From: JABWBD01 sp040768665
GTDB lineage: Bacteria; Planctomycetota; Planctomycetia; Pirellulales; Thermoguttaceae
Length of the DNA: 64,000 nt
Reading direction: 5' to 3'
Assembly: GCA_040768665.1 (NCBI GenBank)
Contig: JAXGMN010000063.1
Coordinates: forward strand, 1 to 64,000
The translations under genes and the position numbers were made by a program. Positions 41,662 through 49,671 of this stretch are shown piece after piece. Below the pieces are notes generated by a model. That model had not been told where the DNA came from, did not search any database, and saw nothing but the letters and a program-made list of their open reading frames with translations. Position 1 is the stretch's first letter; every line of letters begins with the position of its first letter.

Positions 41662-41802
41662 CGATTCCCCTCAGTGCTTGGCTCGGCCCGCCCGCACCGT
41701 GAGCGGATCACCGACCTTATCGCCACTGTAGCGAATCGGCGGCGGAAACGCTACTTTGGAGGTGGGTTCTGCTTGCCGTTCATGTCTGCAAGGAACATCG
41801 TG

Positions 41803-43512
41803 ATGAGCCGTACTCCCCCTATCTGCTTGATCATCGTGGCACTCTGGCAGCCGGTCATTGCGATCGCCGACGACGCTTGCACACCGGGCGACCTTCGCAC
41901 GGATTCGACTCCGAATTCGATCAGCATCGAGTGGGATCTGAGCGGTGACACTGATCACGATGCCATGTGCAGAGTACAGTACCGGCAGCAAGGATCGGAG
42001 AAGTGGCTGGAGGCTCTTCCGCTATTCCGTGTCGATTACCAGTGGTGGTATCACACTGAACGTGCCGAGAAGCCGCTGAACATGTTCGCCGGAAGCCTGA
42101 TGTTCCTCGAACCGGACACGAATTACGAGATGCGGCTTGATCTGGCCGATTCAGACGGCGGTACGGCCACCAAGACCGCAAGCGTTGCCACTCGACCAAT
42201 TCCCAAGTTGCCGCAGGATGGCCGAACCTTGCACGTCGTTCCGGGATCGGCGGGTGGATCAGGGACAGCCGACGATCCATTTCAAGGAATGAAAACTGCC
42301 CAAGAAGCCGCCAAGCCGGGCGACATCGTGCTGCTTCACCAAGGCGATTACGGCAGCTTCGCCTTCGAGAAGTCTGGCGAGCCGGAGAAATACCTCGTCT
42401 GGAAGGCAGCCGGAGATGGTGAAGCACTTTTCTCGGCCATTCGGGTCAATGGCAGCCATCTCTGGCTGGAAGGACTTCACCTGAAACGAAGAGAAGAGCC
42501 GAAGGGTCTGCGTGCATCCGACCGCACTGCCGACGTGGTGATCCGGGGATGCCAGTTCGACGGCTTCCACTACTCGATCACCCTCAAAGCTACGAGTCGC
42601 TACTGGCACATTACCGACAACGTGATCGTGGGCGACAACGACCCGAACCAGCCGACCAACGAGGGCGGGATCAGTGGCGAAGGCGTCGAACTGAGCCATT
42701 CGGAGGGGCACGTCGTGGCCTACAACCGCATCTCCCGAGTGGCCGATGGCGTCTCGTATCCGCAGCGGAACGTCGATATCTACGGCAACGATATTTTCGA
42801 CGTTTCCGACGATGGACTGGAGCCGGACTATGGCTTCGCCAACATTCGGATGTGGACAAACCGGATCACAAATGCCAAGAACTATGCCCTCAGCTTCCAG
42901 CCCATGAAGTGCGGCCCGTGGTACTTTGTCCGAAATCTGGTCATCGGAAAAGGCATTTTCAAGTTCCGGGTACAGGACCGGTTTGTGCTGATCAACAACA
43001 CGTTCGTCACGTGGGGCTCCATCGGTGACCGTATGCACCACATCCTGACCAGCTATTCAAGGAACAACCTCTACATCTCGGCGGACGGCGCAGGCCCAAT
43101 CTGGGCTGCCTATGACTGCAATCAGCCCCAATACTGCCTGCCGAACAACTACGAACCAACTTGGATGACCGACGTGGATTACGATGGTTTCGACTGGGGA
43201 AGCTCGCCCGAGGCGTTCCGCTGGAACAGTGGCCGCCAGCGATTCAAGGATCTCCCGAGCTTTGCCGAGGCAGTCGGCATCGAACGGCATGGCGTGCGAG
43301 TTCGTAAGGAGGACATTTTCGCCAAGTGGTCGGTTCCCGCCGAACTTGCTCGGGTAAATCCGCAGCACTTGCCGTTGAAGGCCGGTAGCAAAGCCGTGGA
43401 TGCGGGAGTCGTCGTTCCCAACATCAGCGACCAGTTCACGGGTAAAGCTCCTGATCTCGGGGCCTATGAGTCTGGAGGAGAGATGCCACACTACGGGCCG
43501 AGGCGGGAATAG
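41803..43512 (+). CDS. Secreted fibronectin-III-like / right-handed beta-helix protein
   Basis: 569 residues from ATG 41803 (AGGAA 7 bp upstream; ATG 41782 is an alternative). Signal peptide ICLIIVALWQPVIAIA. Residues about 30-125 are FnIII-like (SISIEWDLSGDTDHDAMCRV, LEPDTNYEMRLDLADSDGG). From about 140 a PbH1 beta-helix: LHVVPGSAGGSGTADDPFQG, ADVVIRGCQFDGFHY, WHITDNVIVGDND, VDIYGNDIFDVSDDGLEPDY. The final ITGKAPDLGAYE-type ending (FTGKAPDLGAYESGG) is common in such proteins. A likely polysaccharide lyase or binding protein, divergent from the GDPD gene. Confidence 0.82.
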   Translation: MSRTPPICLIIVALWQPVIAIADDACTPGDLRTDSTPNSISIEWDLSGDTDHDAMCRVQYRQQGSEKWLEALPLFRVDYQWWYHTERAEKPLNMFAGSLMFLEPDTNYEMRLDLADSDGGTATKTASVATRPIPKLPQDGRTLHVVPGSAGGSGTADDPFQGMKTAQEAAKPGDIVLLHQGDYGSFAFEKSGEPEKYLVWKAAGDGEALFSAIRVNGSHLWLEGLHLKRREEPKGLRASDRTADVVIRGCQFDGFHYSITLKATSRYWHITDNVIVGDNDPNQPTNEGGISGEGVELSHSEGHVVAYNRISRVADGVSYPQRNVDIYGNDIFDVSDDGLEPDYGFANIRMWTNRITNAKNYALSFQPMKCGPWYFVRNLVIGKGIFKFRVQDRFVLINNTFVTWGSIGDRMHHILTSYSRNNLYISADGAGPIWAAYDCNQPQYCLPNNYEPTWMTDVDYDGFDWGSSPEAFRWNSGRQRFKDLPSFAEAVGIERHGVRVRKEDIFAKWSVPAELARVNPQHLPLKAGSKAVDAGVVVPNISDQFTGKAPDLGAYESGGEMPHYGPRRE

Positions 43513-43537
43513 ATCCATCGGACGAAGGAGAATCAAT

Positions 43538-44260
43538 ATGCCACCGATTGCCGAAATCGCACCAGACGTTTATCGCCTGTCAATTTACGTGCCCGAGATC
43601 GATTTGCAGTTCAACCAATTTCTCGTGAAAGACGACGAGCCGTTGCTGTATCACACGGGCACGAGAGCCATGTTCCCCTTGATGCTTGAAACAGCGAAGC
43701 AAATCCTCAAACCATCAGCCATTCGCTGGATCGGGTTCAGCCACTTCGAGGCGGATGAATGCGGTGCCCTCAACCAGTGGCTCCAAGCCGCACCTTCCGC
43801 CGAGCCCGTGTGTACCTTCGTCGGAGCGATGGTCAATGTGAACGATTTCGCCATCCGGCCAGCCCACGCCATAACGAGCAACGACCTATTGGCCACGGGC
43901 AAGTATCGCTACCGACTTCTTCCTACACCCCATCTGCCGCACGGCTGGGATGCGGGCATGTTGTTTGAGGAGACCGAACGCACCCTGTTCTGTTCCGACC
44001 TCTTTCATCAGGTCGGCAATGTAGAGCCATCAACAGAATCGGACCTAATCGGGCGGTTCCGAGAGTCTCTGACGCAATATCAGGCTGGTCCACTCAGCAA
44101 CTACATGCCGTATACCCCAAACACCGGGCGCTTTCTGGCGGAATTGGCGGCCCTGAAGCCAAAGACGCTTGCTGCGATGCACGGGTCGGCTTTTGTCGGC
44201 GATGGTGCGAAAGCCTTGCTGGATCTGGGGCCAGTATTGAAGGAATTACTGGGGAGTTGA
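43538..44260 (+). CDS. Metallo-beta-lactamase-fold protein of the flavodiiron (ODP)-like group
   Basis: 240 residues from ATG 43538 (AAGGAG). The fold reads FNQFLVKDDEPLLYHTG, RWIGFSHFEADECGALNQWL (an HxExD site whose usual following His is Glu), PTPHLPHGWDAGMLFEETER, TLFCSDLFHQVG, and TLAAMHGSAFVGDG with the last His. This is the diiron-site pattern of FprA-type proteins, but the flavodoxin domain is absent. An O2/NO reductase or sensor role is possible. It lies 25 bp after the beta-helix gene. Confidence 0.75.
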   Translation: MPPIAEIAPDVYRLSIYVPEIDLQFNQFLVKDDEPLLYHTGTRAMFPLMLETAKQILKPSAIRWIGFSHFEADECGALNQWLQAAPSAEPVCTFVGAMVNVNDFAIRPAHAITSNDLLATGKYRYRLLPTPHLPHGWDAGMLFEETERTLFCSDLFHQVGNVEPSTESDLIGRFRESLTQYQAGPLSNYMPYTPNTGRFLAELAALKPKTLAAMHGSAFVGDGAKALLDLGPVLKELLGS

Positions 44261-44283
44261 CGAGACCAGTCGAGGGCTTGCAC

Positions 44284-45330
44284 TCACGACCGCAGCGCCC
44301 CATGCAGCCGGTGAAGTTGCTCGACCGACTCGGCAGCCATCGTGCCGTCCTGATAGATACCAACGTTGAACGTCATCGGAGCCATGTGCTGGTTGCTCTT
44401 ACGAACGAAGCTGATCACCTGCTCGTCGGAATACAGCGGAGCCGGGATCGGCGTGTCCAGCTTCCGGTGAACCCAGCGGCGTTCATCGAGGCAAGTCCAC
44501 CCGAACCACTGAAGTCCGTTTGGAAGGAATCGAGCGGTCGCCGGTGTATCCAGATTTACCAGTTCACCCGCCCAGTAGTCCTGATGGGTCGTATAGAGGT
44601 AGGTCTGGGCGACACCGGCGTTGTATGTCACCAGCCGCTCTGCATTGCCGGTCTTCGCTGCGACGGTGAACTTCTCCCACGGGAACTGAAATGTACTCAT
44701 GTCCGTGGTGACGCTGTTGTGCGGGCCACTGGGGTCGAGCGAATAAGAACTGTCGAACCACCACGCCTTGAGATTCTTCCCGTAACGTTCGCCCATGAAC
44801 TGAACAATCTTCGTCAAGTCCTCGGCCAAATGGCGCTTATCGTCGTCGTGATACCCCACTGCCTGTTCCCATGACGGATCGTCCTTCGAATTGCAGGAGT
44901 GGTTGTAGTAGAGCAGGAAGTGCTTGCCCTTTGCAGCCAGCCGGTCGGCAAGCTCTAGGATCAGATCTCGCTGGCAGGTCCGGCCCGGCAATATGCTGTC
45001 GATTACCGGATGCGGGGCGGGCAACATTTGCAGCGCATGGGTCGCCGTGAACAGCACGTAGTCTGCCCCGGCGTGTTCGACCGCCGCCACGAAACGGTCA
45101 AGGTCAAAGGACTCGACAGCTTTCTGAAAAGGTTTTGCAGGCCCCTGCCTTGGGACCGTCTGCGCCGTCCAGTGGACGCCGATGCCGAATCGGCACTGGG
45201 CAAGCCAATCCGTGTTGGCTCGTTTGTAGCCGGGCTGGTCGCCGCCAAACACGGGCAGATCAATAGCGAGGACTCCCGCCCCGAGCCCGAGCAGAGAAAG
45301 GAACCGTCGCCTCTCGATCTTTTGCATCAT
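44284..45330 (-). CDS. Alpha-L-fucosidase-like (GH29-type) protein with Tat-like signal
   Basis: 348 residues from ATG 45330 (second ATG 45327; GAGGGG upstream). N-terminus RRRFLSLLGLGAGVLAIDLP looks like a Tat signal. GH29-like features: FGIGVHWTAQTVPRQG, FDLDRFVAAVEHAGADYVLF, DLILELADRLAAKGKHFLLY, and LKAWWFDSSYSLD where the Asp matches the GH29 nucleophile position. The C-terminal half is short for GH29, and the acid/base is not evident. Convergent with the MBL gene, gap 23 bp. Confidence 0.7.
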   Translation of the reverse strand: MMQKIERRRFLSLLGLGAGVLAIDLPVFGGDQPGYKRANTDWLAQCRFGIGVHWTAQTVPRQGPAKPFQKAVESFDLDRFVAAVEHAGADYVLFTATHALQMLPAPHPVIDSILPGRTCQRDLILELADRLAAKGKHFLLYYNHSCNSKDDPSWEQAVGYHDDDKRHLAEDLTKIVQFMGERYGKNLKAWWFDSSYSLDPSGPHNSVTTDMSTFQFPWEKFTVAAKTGNAERLVTYNAGVAQTYLYTTHQDYWAGELVNLDTPATARFLPNGLQWFGWTCLDERRWVHRKLDTPIPAPLYSDEQVISFVRKSNQHMAPMTFNVGIYQDGTMAAESVEQLHRLHGALRS

Positions 45331-45398
45331 TCCCCTCAACGGCGTCGATGAACGCCTGCATTTTACCACCTGCGATCAAGATGAAGTAGGACGAACCC

Positions 45399-45713
45399 AT
45401 GAAGCCCGAATCCGAACGTGATTTCATAACTTGCGGTTTGCCAGTGTCCTGCCGATGGGTGGAAAGCTGGGAACCGGGAAAGACGGAGCTTAGCGTGAGG
45501 GCATTGGTGGAAGAGGCTAAACCGCTAGAAGTTGGAGGCGGGGACGATGACCAAGAAGAAGAGCACGAAAGAGGCAGCGAAGAAGAGCACCACGAAGAGG
45601 GTGACCAAGAAGGGAACTGCGGCAAGGCGGGAGCCTGCAAGAACAGAGCCGACAGAGAAGAAAGACTTCGTGCCTTTCGATGTCTGCAATTACTACGGGG
45701 TCTACCTCCGTGA
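45399..45713 (+). CDS. Questionable ORF overlapping the Lys-rich gene in another frame
   Basis: 104 codons from ATG 45399 (TAGGA upstream). The first 50 residues (DFITCGLPVSCRWVESWEPG) look ordinary, but the rest is an acidic run produced by reading the AAG/GAA repeat of the next gene out of frame. It may be a genuine short gene that has run into its neighbour, or chance. Confidence 0.25.
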   Translation: MKPESERDFITCGLPVSCRWVESWEPGKTELSVRALVEEAKPLEVGGGDDDQEEEHERGSEEEHHEEGDQEGNCGKAGACKNRADREERLRAFRCLQLLRGLPP

Positions 45714-45882
45714 GATATTCGAGAAGGAACATTTGCGAAACAGCAATGCTCAATTGGGTGAGATCTTCGAGCGTCTTCTTAGCGACCTTCACGGAGCTTG
45801 GAATTTGGTGAAGCTGTACGGCAGGGAAGCCCCTTTAGAAAGGTTACGGGCCAAGGGTAACCCGTTTCATCACGACAAGTGA
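45547..45882 (+). CDS. Small protein with Lys/Thr-rich basic N-terminal tail
   Basis: 111 residues from ATG 45547 (GGAGG 8 bp upstream). The first 45 residues are basic and low-complexity (TKKKSTKEAAKKSTTKRVTK), resembling nucleic-acid-binding or histone-H1-like tails. The rest is helical (FDVCNYYGVYLREIFEKEHL, FERLLSDLHGAWNLVKLYGR). Family not recognised; DNA binding is an inference from charge. Confidence 0.6.
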   Translation: MTKKKSTKEAAKKSTTKRVTKKGTAARREPARTEPTEKKDFVPFDVCNYYGVYLREIFEKEHLRNSNAQLGEIFERLLSDLHGAWNLVKLYGREAPLERLRAKGNPFHHDK

Positions 45883-45981
45883 GGATTGAGGAAGCTTCAC
45901 CAACGTCGTGACCACTACCGTCACGTCGAGCGGGTATTCCAACTTTTGTAATTCGTCGAGCAATACGGCTCCCCACGACAT

Positions 45982-46335
45982 TCAAGGAAGGCGAAACTCG
46001 CTGGCCATTATTTCTTCCCGAGAGGACAAGGGGCGAAGGGCGGTACCTTCACGCTCGACGACAAGGCGAGTCCTGCCCAAACGGAGGATATCGCCCGGTA
46101 AAAGGTGGGCAACCGGTACTCTGTGCCCGTTCACGAAGGTGCCGTGCTGCGACTCAAGGTCGAGAACCACCAACCGTCCATTGCTCTGGTCGATCTCGCA
46201 ATGGAGGCGGCTGACCCACGGATCACGGAGGCAAATATCGCAGTCAGGATCTCTGCCCACGATGGCCGGAAGCCGATCCAAGGCGATGTCGGAGGTGCGG
46301 ATCAATGGGTTGGAAGAAATCAGTACCAAGCTCAT
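45982..46335 (-). CDS. FHA-domain protein
   Basis: 117 residues from ATG 46335; TTG 46350 is an alternative, and no clear ribosome-binding site is seen. A whole FHA fold: LPAIVGRDPDCDICLRDPWV (G-R), SRLHCEID (S-R-L-H), LVVLDLESQHGTFVNGHRVP (N-G), DILRLGRTRLVVE. It should bind phosphothreonine peptides, yet no Ser/Thr kinase gene is in the window. It follows a BON-domain gene on the same strand. Confidence 0.85.
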   Translation of the reverse strand: MSLVLISSNPLIRTSDIALDRLPAIVGRDPDCDICLRDPWVSRLHCEIDQSNGRLVVLDLESQHGTFVNGHRVPVAHLLPGDILRLGRTRLVVEREGTALRPLSSREEIMASEFRLP

Positions 46336-46375
46336 GGTTCGACGCAGCAAGACAAGTGGGGCTCAATCGAAGGTT

Positions 46376-46642
46376 TCAGACCAGAGCGGGAATGGCGACT
46401 GCCCCGCCGACCACTTCGGTTTGGTTCACGACCTCGACGATCCCCGGAAGATCGGAAACCGCCTCTTGGGCAAGTTGTTTCTGGTAGTAGCTGGAAAGAC
46501 GGCCTCGCAAGTAGAGCACGCCTCGCTCGTCGCAGTCGCAGGTGAGGCCACGAATGCTGGGGTAAGAGGCGTTTCTGAGCCGCTTTTGAGCTGCTCGGGC
46601 AAGTTCAGTACGTTCCATCGTCGGCGTGGCAATCATTGGCAT
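46376..46642 (-). CDS. BON-domain protein
   Basis: 88 residues if started at ATG 46642; the frame extends to 46774 and the start is uncertain. BON pattern: ELARAAQKRLRNASYPSIRG, LTCDCDERGVLYLRGRLSSY, YQKQLAQEAVSDLPGIVEVV, NQTEVVGG. BON domains usually bind membranes or phospholipids, but here there is no clear signal peptide at this start. It lies about 40 bp upstream of the FHA gene; the pairing suggests a shared operon. Confidence 0.72.
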   Translation of the reverse strand: MPMIATPTMERTELARAAQKRLRNASYPSIRGLTCDCDERGVLYLRGRLSSYYQKQLAQEAVSDLPGIVEVVNQTEVVGGAVAIPALV

Positions 46643-47214
46643 CAGGCTGAGGGTTGGTTGTGTTGGTCCCACGAAAAACGCCTGGAAAACGCCACCCAGA
46701 GAACTCCCCACGTGAGGAAATGGCAGGTGGCGTATGCCGCTCGAACAGCCAGAGCCTTGCTTCCTTGATGGCAATCCGAGCGGCCAGAGTCCAATTAGTT
46801 TAGACCCGCAGTTGAATTCGTCAATGGCCCGCTCTCAGGGGATCGTCGCCCGGTTCTCTGGGTTTTCCATTTTGGCAGTCGCAGTTGCCCCGTACACTGA
46901 CGCTGACGGTTTTGCCAACCGAAGCCGCTTGTTTGGCCGATACATCCTGTAGAAAGCGTTGGTGGAGACGGATCGGTCCCTCGGGCAAGTGGCAGGGTCC
47001 CAAGGGGAGTTCGGACTACGGCGGTCGCTGGTTGCCAAGAGGAAAGATAAGCCTCCAAACAGCATCAATGTCATGCCTGATGCCTGCCCTTCGCAGGAGC
47101 GGCTGCCCCTGCGAAGGGCTGTCGTGTTTTTGGACGGTATTCACGGCGGCAATCACCATCACTAGAATCCCCCAAGAAGCTCGACCACTAAAGCACGTTT
47201 CCCGAGGTGGAGTC
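46643..47214. other. Intergenic stretch between the BON gene and the next plus-strand gene
   Basis: Several overlapping short ORFs, none convincing. The one clear structure is the hairpin at 47086-47119. Confidence 0.4.
47086..47119 (+). terminator. Strong hairpin, terminator-like
   Basis: GCCCTTCGCAGG (47086-47097) and CCTGCGAAGGGC (47108-47119) are perfect 12-bp arms with a 10-nt loop, followed within 6 nt by a five-T run. No gene ends just upstream on the plus strand, so it may instead be a leader structure for the gene starting at 47215 or a mobile palindrome. Confidence 0.4.
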
Positions 47215-47478
47215 ATGGACCGAGCCACCCAAGCGAAGATTCATCAGACCATCGTCGAGACCCTCAAGGAACTCGGCGTGCCCAATCCCAAATTCTCGAT
47301 CACCGACACCACGATCCTCGTGCAGGACGGATCTTACATCGGGCGGAGCTTCGAGTGTGGGCATGTCCGAGTCATCATCCTATCCGATGGCGAGAAGATT
47401 GAGTTCTTTGACCGGAGCGGCGCAATCCTCCGGGTGATCTGCCTGCCCCGGTCAGTTGCGCAGGCCGAGGCGGCGTGA
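47215..47478 (+). CDS. Small uncharacterised protein
   Basis: 87 residues from ATG 47215 (GAGGTGGAG upstream). MDRATQAKIHQTIVETLKEL is followed by a beta-rich part (KFSITDTTILVQDGSYIGRS, HVRVIILSDGEKIEFFDRSG, AILRVICLP). No family recognised; no signal peptide. Convergent with the next gene. Confidence 0.65.
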   Translation: MDRATQAKIHQTIVETLKELGVPNPKFSITDTTILVQDGSYIGRSFECGHVRVIILSDGEKIEFFDRSGAILRVICLPRSVAQAEAA

Positions 47479-47487
47479 ACAGCACCG

Positions 47488-47787
47488 CTAACTCTTCTTC
47501 CCGTCCGTGTGGTCGGTCAACACCATCGCTGCCTGCGTCAAGACGTTGTGAACGAAGTCAAACCCCGCTTCCCTCAAGGCGGCCTCTACCTTCTTCTTGC
47601 TGGGCGGTTCGCCATTTAAGAAGACGAGTCCCCAATGCACAGTCTCGCCTCCATCCACATGAACGCCAGTCGCCACCTCTTTGACTGCGAGCTTGGGATT
47701 CAAGCGGGTCATCAAATGCTCGATGGGAAGGAACTCATGTTCGTCTCGCACGGAAAACGCCTTCGGCAGTTCAATCTTTGCGTGCAT
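47488..47787 (-). CDS. Small uncharacterised protein
   Basis: 99 residues from ATG 47787 (GAGGAG 7 bp upstream). MHAKIELPKAFSVRDEHEFL, HLMTRLNPKLAVKEVATGVH, VDGGETVHWGLVFLNGEPPS and KKKVEAALREAGFDFVHNVL suggest an alpha/beta fold. Not recognised. It follows the SH3/CcbP-like gene on the same strand, 66 bp downstream. Confidence 0.6.
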   Translation of the reverse strand: MHAKIELPKAFSVRDEHEFLPIEHLMTRLNPKLAVKEVATGVHVDGGETVHWGLVFLNGEPPSKKKVEAALREAGFDFVHNVLTQAAMVLTDHTDGKKS

Positions 47788-47853
47788 GTCTTCGCTCCTC
47801 ATGGTGATGTGGGTCACGAGGTTCGGCCCCGCCAACGGCAGCATCAGGCGAGG

Positions 47854-48552
47854 TCACCTGTTGTTCCAGAACCAGTACGAGTAGTCTTCAATCAACTGCC
47901 GATTGGGTTTCCCCTTCTTCACTTCCAACTCTCCCAGCGGCAGAGTCACTGCACGGCGTTCATGCCGGGCCTCGCACAAGATGCCGTACATGTCGTCAAT
48001 CATCGGTTCGTCGTCTGGATCACCAAGGCCAATCACCTTCACCTGTATCGTTCTGCTGGAGAAAGGGCCAGTCTCGGAGGTACGCTCGGCCTCGAACGGA
48101 AAGACTAGAGTCTTCGACAGGTGCTCGTGGTATATTTCTAGCGTCTCGTCGTCCACGTCAGGTAGCGGATCGTTGCTAGTAAGGTCGAAGACCATCCTCA
48201 CCCGATCATCTTGATCTTTCTTTGAAAGTGGCTCGGTGGTGATCTCCGTAGGCTGCTCGATGTCGAGTGGACCACCTTCATCCGGCTCCATGTCATCTTC
48301 GCCGAGCCAATACTCATTCAACTCCATGCCGTCCCGCTCACAGCGTTTTTTGAATACCGGGTGAATGGCAGCCAGCGTCTCCCGAGTCCACCGGATGGTG
48401 ATCATGCCGTCCTTTTCGACTTCGGAAACAGTTCCCGCCCAACCACCCAGCAGCATGTCCGGGTAGTCCGTGTCCCGGATTCCTCGTTTGACTCGAACCC
48501 GATCCCCAACCTTGAACTTGGCCGGGGCAGATGGCTTCCTTTTCTTCGCCAT
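47854..48552 (-). CDS. Two-part protein: SH3/KOW-like N-terminus and CcbP-like C-terminus
   Basis: 232 residues from ATG 48552 (GGAGG upstream). After a Lys-rich start, KFKVGDRVRVKRGIRDTDYP and LGGWAGTVSEVEKDGMITIR form a small beta-barrel of SH3/KOW type. Residues about 110-232 match the CcbP-like protein at 27587: LEIYHEHLSKTLVFPFEAER, IQVKVIGLGDPDDEPMIDDM, VTLPLGELEVKKGKPNRQLI, EDYSYWFWNNR. An acidic linker joins them. Function unknown; possibly a metal-responsive adaptor. Confidence 0.65.
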   Translation of the reverse strand: MAKKRKPSAPAKFKVGDRVRVKRGIRDTDYPDMLLGGWAGTVSEVEKDGMITIRWTRETLAAIHPVFKKRCERDGMELNEYWLGEDDMEPDEGGPLDIEQPTEITTEPLSKKDQDDRVRMVFDLTSNDPLPDVDDETLEIYHEHLSKTLVFPFEAERTSETGPFSSRTIQVKVIGLGDPDDEPMIDDMYGILCEARHERRAVTLPLGELEVKKGKPNRQLIEDYSYWFWNNR

Positions 48553-48684
48553 GGCGATGCCTCCATAATACTGGTGCGTCTACATTCTCGAACTGCTCTG
48601 ACATCTTGGCAATCCTGCCGAAAGTGGTATTCTGATGGAAGCCTGTAGAACAGGTGTCAACGTCGAGGTAAAAGCTACATGGTG

Positions 48685-49620
48685 TCATCCGTTGTCAGCG
48701 GGAGGATCAATTCCCAACGTGGATGCCAGATGATTGGCAATGTTCACGCCAATTTCCAGTGACTCCTTGCGTTCAGATGCGTCTCCCACCTTCAGACCAG
48801 TTAGGGCCAGCAAGACTGCACCCCACTCGTTCACGCTCAGGTCAATGGTCTTCCCCTTGGCAGCCATTGCTTCCAGCCGTGAACAGAATTCCATGCTTTC
48901 GGCAAGCCTGGTCTTGGTCAGAATCGTTTCCAGTTCATCGGGCTCTAAGCGAATCGGCAAAATGGTCTCGGGGGTGTATTGGGGCGCTGGAACCGTCCGG
49001 GAAGGATAGGCTCCATCGCACATCTCATGCGACCAGGCCATTAGGTCCATCGAACGGCGAAACGTGCTCCGCCGTCTTGGAGGGAACGGTTTGCGAAGCA
49101 TCGCCCTGAACTCCTCCGACACAGGCACTCCGGTCGATACCCTCCGACTTAACGTCCACTCGATATGTGCCTCGTCGAGCTTCGTCGCCTTCCTTGTCTT
49201 GTGCATCCACTCGGCTGCCGCAAGATCGAATCTCGGCAACTCGTCAGCCAACACAACCCGGATACCAAGTTGCTGCAAGTGTGGCAGCAATTCCTGCCAC
49301 TGAGGGCGATGCCGAAGATGGACGGTACCGGGCCGCTGCCGGTCCCATTCCGCCAACGGTCGAAACATGGCATGGGCCAGCAGGGCTGCAAGGTCATTGA
49401 CCGTGGGTGGGCGAAACTGCACGTCTGTCAATGCCAACACGGCACCGAGTTCCCGCTCAGTCACTATGCCTATCCAGACTTCCCAGTCTTCCTCTGAAAA
49501 CCTGCGTTCGAAAAAGAAGTCGGCTTCGAACTCGGCGTCCGTCACCGGCAAGAGCCGCAGGTTCTTCTTGACGAACGGAGAACCTTTGCCCAGTTTCAGG
49601 TGTTCGTCCGACGCCAGCAT
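48685..49620 (-). CDS. Uncharacterised cytoplasmic protein, paralogue of 54096-54539
   Basis: 311 residues from ATG 49620. Residues about 55-145 (FRPPTVNDLAALLAHAMFRP, HLRHRPQWQELLPHLQQLGI, VVLADELPRFDLAAAEWM) are shared with the shorter protein at 54096; the pattern R-RPQW-ELLPHL..L-I-VVL....PRFD.A resembles the DUF6930 type, but I am not certain. The C-terminal 160 residues (ILPIRLEPDELETILTKTRL, NEWGAVLLALTGLKVGDASE) are not recognised. No signal peptide. Confidence 0.6.
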   Translation of the reverse strand: MLASDEHLKLGKGSPFVKKNLRLLPVTDAEFEADFFFERRFSEEDWEVWIGIVTERELGAVLALTDVQFRPPTVNDLAALLAHAMFRPLAEWDRQRPGTVHLRHRPQWQELLPHLQQLGIRVVLADELPRFDLAAAEWMHKTRKATKLDEAHIEWTLSRRVSTGVPVSEEFRAMLRKPFPPRRRSTFRRSMDLMAWSHEMCDGAYPSRTVPAPQYTPETILPIRLEPDELETILTKTRLAESMEFCSRLEAMAAKGKTIDLSVNEWGAVLLALTGLKVGDASERKESLEIGVNIANHLASTLGIDPPADNG

Positions 49621-49671
49621 GGCTGGTCACTTCCGTTTTCGTTCATGGCGACTACGCCAGCATCTTCCCTA

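Noticed and set aside
46835..47074. 79-codon minus-strand ORF with a hydrophobic start
   Set aside because: Ribosome-binding site absent, competing frames equally long, composition unconvincing.
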